A stretch of 64,000 nt of DNA from DASPWW01 sp963756745 (GTDB taxonomy: Bacteria; Actinomycetota; Thermoleophilia; Solirubrobacterales; 70-9): NCBI GenBank assembly GCA_963756745.1, contig CAVWOU010000009.1, positions 124,001 through 188,000 on the forward strand, read 5' to 3'. The position numbers and the translations under genes are program-made. Shown piece after piece: positions 59,812 to 64,000 of the stretch. The notes beneath the pieces were generated by a model, which ran no database searches, was not told where the DNA came from, and saw nothing but the letters and a program-made list of their open reading frames with translations. The first letter of the stretch is position 1, and the number at the start of each line of letters is the position of its first letter.

Positions 59812-61135
59812 CGGCTGTGTCGCGAACCTCCCACCCGCGCTCCGTGAGCTGGTCGCGAATCCTGTCGGCGCGATCGAAGTCGCCGGCGGCGCGGGCCTCC
59901 TCGCGCTCGGACAGCAGACTCTCCGCCTCGGTGTCGGCCTCGACCTCGGGGCCGAGCAGCGAGTCGAGCCCGACGACCGGAAGCATCTCCTCGAGCGCGG
60001 CTCGCGCGCCCGGAAGCGCCCTGCGGTTGCCCTCCGCGACGAGCTCGAACACGGCCGCCATCGCGCGAGGCGTGTTGAAGTCGTCGGCCAGCGCGGCAAA
60101 GAACTCCTCGCGCTTCGCCTCGACGAGCTCGTCGGGCCCGTTCCCGTTCTGTGCCTCGCGCATGAAGTTCCTGATCCGCTCCACGCTCGCCTCAGCCTCG
60201 CGAAGCGCGTCCTCGCTGAACTCGAGCGGCTGGCGGTAATGGCCGGAGATCAGGTAGGCGACGACGGCATCGGACCCGAACCGGTCGAGCGCCTCCGAGA
60301 GCTGGAAGATGTTGCCGACCGACTTCGCCATCTTCTCGTCCGCGATCTGGATCATCCCGTTGTGCATCCAGATCCTGGCGAGTGGCTTCCCGCGAGCCGC
60401 CTCGCTCTGGGCGATCTCGTTTTCGTGGTGGGGGAACACGAGGTCGGATCCGCCGCCGTGGACAGCGAACTCGAGGCCGAGCAGCTTCTCCGCCATCGCC
60501 GAGCATTCGATGTGCCACCCGGGCCGGCCCATCCCCCATGGCGACTCCCACGCGGTGTCCTCGTCCTCCTTCTGCGCCTTCCACAGCGCGAAGTCGAGCC
60601 GATCCTCCTTCAGGCTCTCCGTCCCCGCCTCCTCGCCCTGGTCCATGTCGTCGGGCCGGCGGTTGGAGAGCTTTCCGTACCCGTCGAAGCTGCGCACCCT
60701 GAAATAGACGTCGCCGCCCGACTCGTATGCGTGGCCGCCGGCGATCAGGTCCTCGATCAGGACGATGATCTCGGGGATGGTCTCGGACGCCAGCGGCTCG
60801 TGGTCGGGCCGGCCCAGCCCGAGCCGGTCGGTGTCATCGGTGTACGCCCGCGTCATCTCGGCAGCGAGGCGCGCCGAGGGCACCCCCGCCTCGCGCGCGG
60901 CATCGTAGATCTTGTCGTTGATGTCGGTGACGTTGACCACGAGGTCGACGTCGTACCCCTCGTGCTCGAGGAACCGCTTCAGGAGCGTGAACACGACGTA
61001 CGGGCGCGCGTTGCCGACGTGGATGCGCGAGTAGGTCGTCGGCCCGCACGCGTAGATCCCGATCCCGCCGGGCTCGCGGGGCTCGAGCGGTCGGACCTCG
61101 CCGCTCAGCGTGTCCCGGATCCGGACCTCGCGCAC
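59783..61135 (-). CDS. cysS: Cysteinyl-tRNA synthetase
   Basis: A 450-residue class I synthetase. The zinc and HIGH regions read IYACGPTTYSRIHVGNARPY, followed by VNVTDINDKIYDAA, GRPGWHIECSAMA, GGGSDLVFPHHENEIAQSEA and the KMSKS-like EKMAKSVGN. The C-terminal helical domain ends in REVRDTADGARLVRRP-like sequence. It charges tRNA-Cys. It overlaps rlmB by 29 bases. Confidence 0.96.
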   Translation of the reverse strand: MREVRIRDTLSGEVRPLEPREPGGIGIYACGPTTYSRIHVGNARPYVVFTLLKRFLEHEGYDVDLVVNVTDINDKIYDAAREAGVPSARLAAEMTRAYTDDTDRLGLGRPDHEPLASETIPEIIVLIEDLIAGGHAYESGGDVYFRVRSFDGYGKLSNRRPDDMDQGEEAGTESLKEDRLDFALWKAQKEDEDTAWESPWGMGRPGWHIECSAMAEKLLGLEFAVHGGGSDLVFPHHENEIAQSEAARGKPLARIWMHNGMIQIADEKMAKSVGNIFQLSEALDRFGSDAVVAYLISGHYRQPLEFSEDALREAEASVERIRNFMREAQNGNGPDELVEAKREEFFAALADDFNTPRAMAAVFELVAEGNRRALPGARAALEEMLPVVGLDSLLGPEVEADTEAESLLSEREEARAAGDFDRADRIRDQLTERGWEVRDTADGARLVRRP

Positions 61136-61199
61136 GGCTGGAGTATGCCCGCCCGTCTGGATTCCCCCGGGAGCCCCCCGCTCCCCCGGGCATGCCCCG

Positions 61200-61541
61200 C
61201 TACGACTTCTTCCCGGCGACCGCCCTCTGTAGCTGGCGCTTGTTCATCCTCGAGCGGCCCTCGACGTTGAGCCGCTTGGCCTCGTTGTAGAGCTGCTCCC
61301 GAGTCTGGCCTCCGCCGCCGCTGCCGGAGCGCAGCCCGCCGCGGCGCGCGGACGAGATGTCGCGGGTCGAGCTGCGTGAGGCCTGCCGCGACTCGCCCGA
61401 CCGGGCACGCTCCTTCTGCACCGTACGCGCGGCGATCTCACGCGCGCGCCGCGGCGAGCGCCCCTGCTGCCTCTCGCTCTTGCGGATGTGTTCGTACTGG
61501 CGAGCATGCTTGCTGCCTTTCTTGACCCCTCTCGGTGGCAT
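61200..61541 (-). CDS. Small basic protein with Rho N-terminal-like domain
   Basis: A 113-residue, very basic protein. The N-terminus GVKKGSKHARQYEHIRKSER and REIAARTVQKERARSGES match a small group often called plasmid stabilisation protein. After a Gly/Ser linker, residues 78-108 (TREQLYNEAKRLNVEGRSRM, NKRQLQRAV) resemble the Rho N-terminal/SAP-like helix pair that binds nucleic acid. Function unknown; DNA or RNA binding is likely. Confidence 0.75.
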   Translation of the reverse strand: MPPRGVKKGSKHARQYEHIRKSERQQGRSPRRAREIAARTVQKERARSGESRQASRSSTRDISSARRGGLRSGSGGGGQTREQLYNEAKRLNVEGRSRMNKRQLQRAVAGKKS

Positions 61542-61614
61542 CGTGTCTTCGCCTCCTCGTGGACTCGCTTCGGTCTCCCGGCTTCCCCCTCGACTGGGTT
61601 CTCAAACGGGGAGC

Positions 61615-63279
61615 TCAGGCCAGCTCGCGCTTCAGCACCTTGCCGGTGGCGTTGCGCGGCAGGGAGTCGAGGAACTCGACCTCGCGCGGGACCTTGAACC
61701 GCGCCAGGTTCGACTTCACGTAAGCCTTCACCTCGTCCTCGCTGAGCTCGGCGTCGTCCTGGGTGACGACGAACGCCTTCAGCCGCTGCCCGAACTCGTC
61801 GTCCGGGACGCCCACCACGGCGGCCTCGGCTATCGCCTCGTGGGCCGCGAGCAGGTCCTCGACCTCGCGGGGAAACACGTTCTCTCCCCCCGACACGATC
61901 ATCTCGTCGTCGCGACCGTCGATGAACAGCCGCCCGGCCGCATCGAAGTGCCCGACGTCGCCGCTCGACATCAGACCGCCAAGCTCGTCCTTAGTTCCCC
62001 CGCCGGTGTAGCCCTCGAACGCCATCTCGTTTCCGACGAACACGCGTCCCGTCTTCCCCGGCTCGACGTCGCGCCCGTCGTGATCGACGATTCTGACCTT
62101 CGTCCGGTGCGGGGGACGACCGGCCGTGCCCGGCGCCGCTCTGAGGTCCTGCGGGGTCGCGATCGTCGCCCACGCGACCTCCGTCGACCCGTAGAGGTTG
62201 TAGAGGTTGTCGCCGAAGGTGTCCATCCACTCGGTCGCGAGCTCCCCGGGGAGCGCCGACCCGCTCGCGGCGGTGACGCGAAGGCGACTCAGGTCGTAGC
62301 GGGCGATCACCTCGTCCGGGAGCTCGAGGATCCGCTGCATCATCACCGGGACGACGACGAGCGCCGTTGCGCCGCTGCTTGCGGTCGCTCGCAGCGTCTC
62401 CTCGGGGTCGAACCGCCGCCGCAGCACGTAGGTCGAGTTGAGCGAAAGTCCGAGCACGAAGTGCGCGAAACCCCAGGAGTGGAACAGCGGCGCGGCGATC
62501 ATCGTCTTCTCCCGCGCGCGCAGCGGGATCTTCGAGAACAGCGCCGCGAGTGGTCCCAGCGTGTCGGGCTGGGCGCGCTGGGCGCCCTTCGGCGAGCCCG
62601 TCGTTCCAGAGGTCAGGATCACGAAATGGCTCGACTCCTCGGGAGGATCCAGGTCGGAGTCCTCGTTGGACCGGATCAGCTCCTCGAGCGTCGGGTCGCC
62701 GGCATCCTCGCCGTCGGTCCACGCCACGAACCGCCACAGGTCGCGGCCCGCCTCCGACAGCAGCTCCGCGAACTCGCGGTCGTAGATCAGCGCGACGGGC
62801 TCCTCGCGCTCCACGACCTCGGCGAGCTGCGGCCCCGCGAACGAGGTGTTCATGTACAGGCCGTCGGCGCCGAGCTTCGAGCACGCGAGCGTCGCCTCGA
62901 TGAACCCGCGGTGGTTCCGGCACATGATCGCCGCGCCGTCTCCCTGTCGCACTCCGGCCGCCCGCAGGCCGCGGGCGAGCGAGTTGGATCGGCGGTGCAG
63001 CTCGGAGAAGGTCAGCGAGCCGGCATCGTCCTCCACGGCTGGCTCCGTCGGGTATCCGATCGCAGCGGTGGCGATCCCCGCCGCCGGGGAGGCGCCCCAG
63101 CGGACGATCTCGCGCACGCTGCGCGCGAACTTGTCGGGCCGGACCGGGCGGATCACGCCCGCTTCCGCGAGCGCCCGGAGGTTGAACGGAGCGTCCTCGA
63201 GACTCCCGAGCGGACCGAGGTTGATGCGCCGGGCAACCGCCTCGATCGGAAGCCGCGCCGCTATCGAGCGGAATGCCAC
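61615..63279 (-). CDS. Acyl-CoA synthetase (AMP-forming)
   Basis: A 554-residue ANL-family enzyme: the P-loop HFVILTSGTTGSPKGAQRAQ, LYNLYGSTEVAWATIA, IDGRDDEMIVSGGENVFPRE and the C-terminal SLPRNATGKVLKREL with the catalytic lysine. The FadD-like pattern suggests a fatty acid substrate. The N-terminal 90 residues include an interfacial helix region. It is followed by a 15-bp gap from ispF. Confidence 0.92.
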   Translation of the reverse strand: MAFRSIAARLPIEAVARRINLGPLGSLEDAPFNLRALAEAGVIRPVRPDKFARSVREIVRWGASPAAGIATAAIGYPTEPAVEDDAGSLTFSELHRRSNSLARGLRAAGVRQGDGAAIMCRNHRGFIEATLACSKLGADGLYMNTSFAGPQLAEVVEREEPVALIYDREFAELLSEAGRDLWRFVAWTDGEDAGDPTLEELIRSNEDSDLDPPEESSHFVILTSGTTGSPKGAQRAQPDTLGPLAALFSKIPLRAREKTMIAAPLFHSWGFAHFVLGLSLNSTYVLRRRFDPEETLRATASSGATALVVVPVMMQRILELPDEVIARYDLSRLRVTAASGSALPGELATEWMDTFGDNLYNLYGSTEVAWATIATPQDLRAAPGTAGRPPHRTKVRIVDHDGRDVEPGKTGRVFVGNEMAFEGYTGGGTKDELGGLMSSGDVGHFDAAGRLFIDGRDDEMIVSGGENVFPREVEDLLAAHEAIAEAAVVGVPDDEFGQRLKAFVVTQDDAELSEDEVKAYVKSNLARFKVPREVEFLDSLPRNATGKVLKRELA

Positions 63280-63294
63280 GTTCCTAGCTTAGGG

Positions 63295-63777
63295 TCACGT
63301 CTCGACCAGCGCCACCGCGACACACGCGATCCCCTCGCCACGCCCGATCGCGCCCATCCCGTCGTTGGTGGTCGCCTTGACGCTCACGGGCGCCGAGAGC
63401 GCCTCGGAGATCCGGCGCTCCATCTCGGCTCGGTGCTCGGAGAGGCGCGGCTGCTCGCAGATCACCGTCGCGTCGACGTTCACCGGACGACCCGGAAGCC
63501 GGCCGATCGCGATCCGCAGCATGTCGATCGAGTCCGCGTCGCGCCACTGCTCCTCGTCGGGCGGGAACAGGCTCCCGAGGTCACCGAGCCCGACCGCGCC
63601 GAGCAGCGCGTCGATCACGGCGTGGGTCAGAACGTCGGCGTCGGAGTGCCCGGCGAGCCCCCGCTCGTGCGGTATCTCGACCCCGCCGAGGACGAGGCGG
63701 CGGCCCTCGGCGAGCCGGTGGCTGTCGTACCCGATCCCGATCCGGAACGTAGGCCCTGGTGTCGCGGCGGTGCTCAA
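63295..63777 (-). CDS. ispF: 2-C-methyl-D-erythritol 2,4-cyclodiphosphate synthase
   Basis: A 160-residue enzyme of the MEP isoprenoid pathway: FRIGIGYDSHRLAEGRRLVL, GLAGHSDADVLTHAVIDAL, GLGDLGSLFPPDEEQW and KATTNDGMGAIGRGEGIACV. Metal ligands are in DSH and HSD. The start is TTG at 63777, with a GGAGG site, overlapping the upstream PHP stop as TTGA. Confidence 0.95.
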   Translation of the reverse strand: MSTAATPGPTFRIGIGYDSHRLAEGRRLVLGGVEIPHERGLAGHSDADVLTHAVIDALLGAVGLGDLGSLFPPDEEQWRDADSIDMLRIAIGRLPGRPVNVDATVICEQPRLSEHRAEMERRISEALSAPVSVKATTNDGMGAIGRGEGIACVAVALVET

Positions 63778-64000
63778 CCGAGGGCCTCCATTCGTCGCTC
63801 GCGAGTCTCGAACACGCAGATCTCCTCGACTCGCAGCTCGCGGAGCAGGTCCACCGCGCGACCGTACTCGTAGCCGACGTAATCCGGGGCGTGGGCGTCC
63901 GAGGAGAGCGCGAACACCGCGTCCGCTTCGATGCACATCTCGCACAGCTCGCGCGACGGGTAGATCTCGCCGACGGGCTTGCGGAGCCCCGCGGTCGACA
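63774..64000 (-). CDS. PHP-domain protein, C-terminal fragment
   Basis: The last 75 codons of a gene whose start lies beyond the window: KPVGEIYPSRELCEMCIEAD, VFALSSDAHAPDYVGYEYGR and VDLLRELRVEEICVFETRER. The SSDAHAP motif with following GYEYG is the C-terminal metal site of histidinol-phosphatase-like PHP proteins. It overlaps ispF by four bases. Confidence 0.7.
   Translation of the reverse strand, partial: STAGLRKPVGEIYPSRELCEMCIEADAVFALSSDAHAPDYVGYEYGRAVDLLRELRVEEICVFETRERRMEALG

Noticed and set aside
61357..63873. 838-residue plus-strand open frame
   Set aside because: Antisense to the acyl-CoA synthetase and ispF; no recognisable domain.

Overview
The window is very GC-rich and densely coded, with many GTG and TTG starts and short ATGA or GTGA overlaps. 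Gene content fits a Gram-positive, probably actinobacterial organism; a Thermoleophilia-like lineage is an inference from gene style (SigH-type sigma factor, F420-type luciferase-like enzyme, CHAD proteins, PlsC-GpsA fusion), not a proof. Most genes lie on the minus strand. There are two tRNA genes (Gly-CCC, Thr-UGU) and no rRNA, CRISPR array, transposase or integrase.

Layout. 0-3.9 kb: end of a GcvT-type oxidoreductase, a TetR/DoxX divergent pair with a clear palindromic operator, an ECF42-type sigma factor with a YCII protein, and a short family-5 binding lipoprotein. 3.9-7.2 kb: secG, a CcmI-like protein, ccmF and ccmE. 7.2-12.9 kb: an accessory stretch (SDR enzyme, SnoaL/TetR pair, class V aminotransferase, a doubly frameshifted DUF899 gene, two RibD-type reductases) ending in tRNA-Gly, whose 3' end recurs 1 kb away. 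13-14 kb: ccmG and ccmH. 14-19.5 kb: a Wzz/ComEA-like fusion, then gpmI, tpiA, pgk (frameshifted) and gapA in one operon. 19.5-24.4 kb: VOC protein, ABC exporter, rapZ, uvrC. 24.4-29.9 kb: PaaG-like hydratase, NUDIX, MaoC, a large Vps62-like membrane protein, GYD protein and LLM oxidoreductase. 30-32.7 kb: two TadE-like proteins and a remarkable CpaE/TadG-VanY-lytic transglycosylase fusion.

33.4-47.8 kb is a phosphate and polyphosphate island, all on the minus strand: pit, its DUF47 partner, ppk1, a SpoT/Mesh1-type HD hydrolase, two coupled CHAD proteins, ppx, a PHP protein, phoU-pstBACS, a small zinc-ribbon protein and a PhoB-like regulator. Pho-box-like 11-bp repeats lie before the PHP gene, pstS, the zinc-ribbon gene and near the regulator. 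Together these genes would import phosphate, store it as polyphosphate, degrade it, and sense supply.

48-64 kb is mostly housekeeping: wecB, phhB, a BtuF-like protein, a rhomboid gene broken by an in-frame TAG, a sigma/anti-sigma (RskA) pair, a DUF4383 gene with an early frameshift, a second sigma factor, a PlsC-GpsA fusion, tRNA-Thr with an iron alcohol dehydrogenase, a secreted HEYGHH protease, sigH, rlmB, cysS, an acyl-CoA synthetase, ispF and the end of a PHP gene.

Eight genes carry a lesion or lack a standard start (CTG, CTG and ATA starts; one-base shifts in DUF899 twice, pgk and DUF4383; TAG in the rhomboid gene; loss of the anti-sigma ATG). Because pgk is essential, residual consensus errors are a serious explanation and should be excluded before any biological reading.
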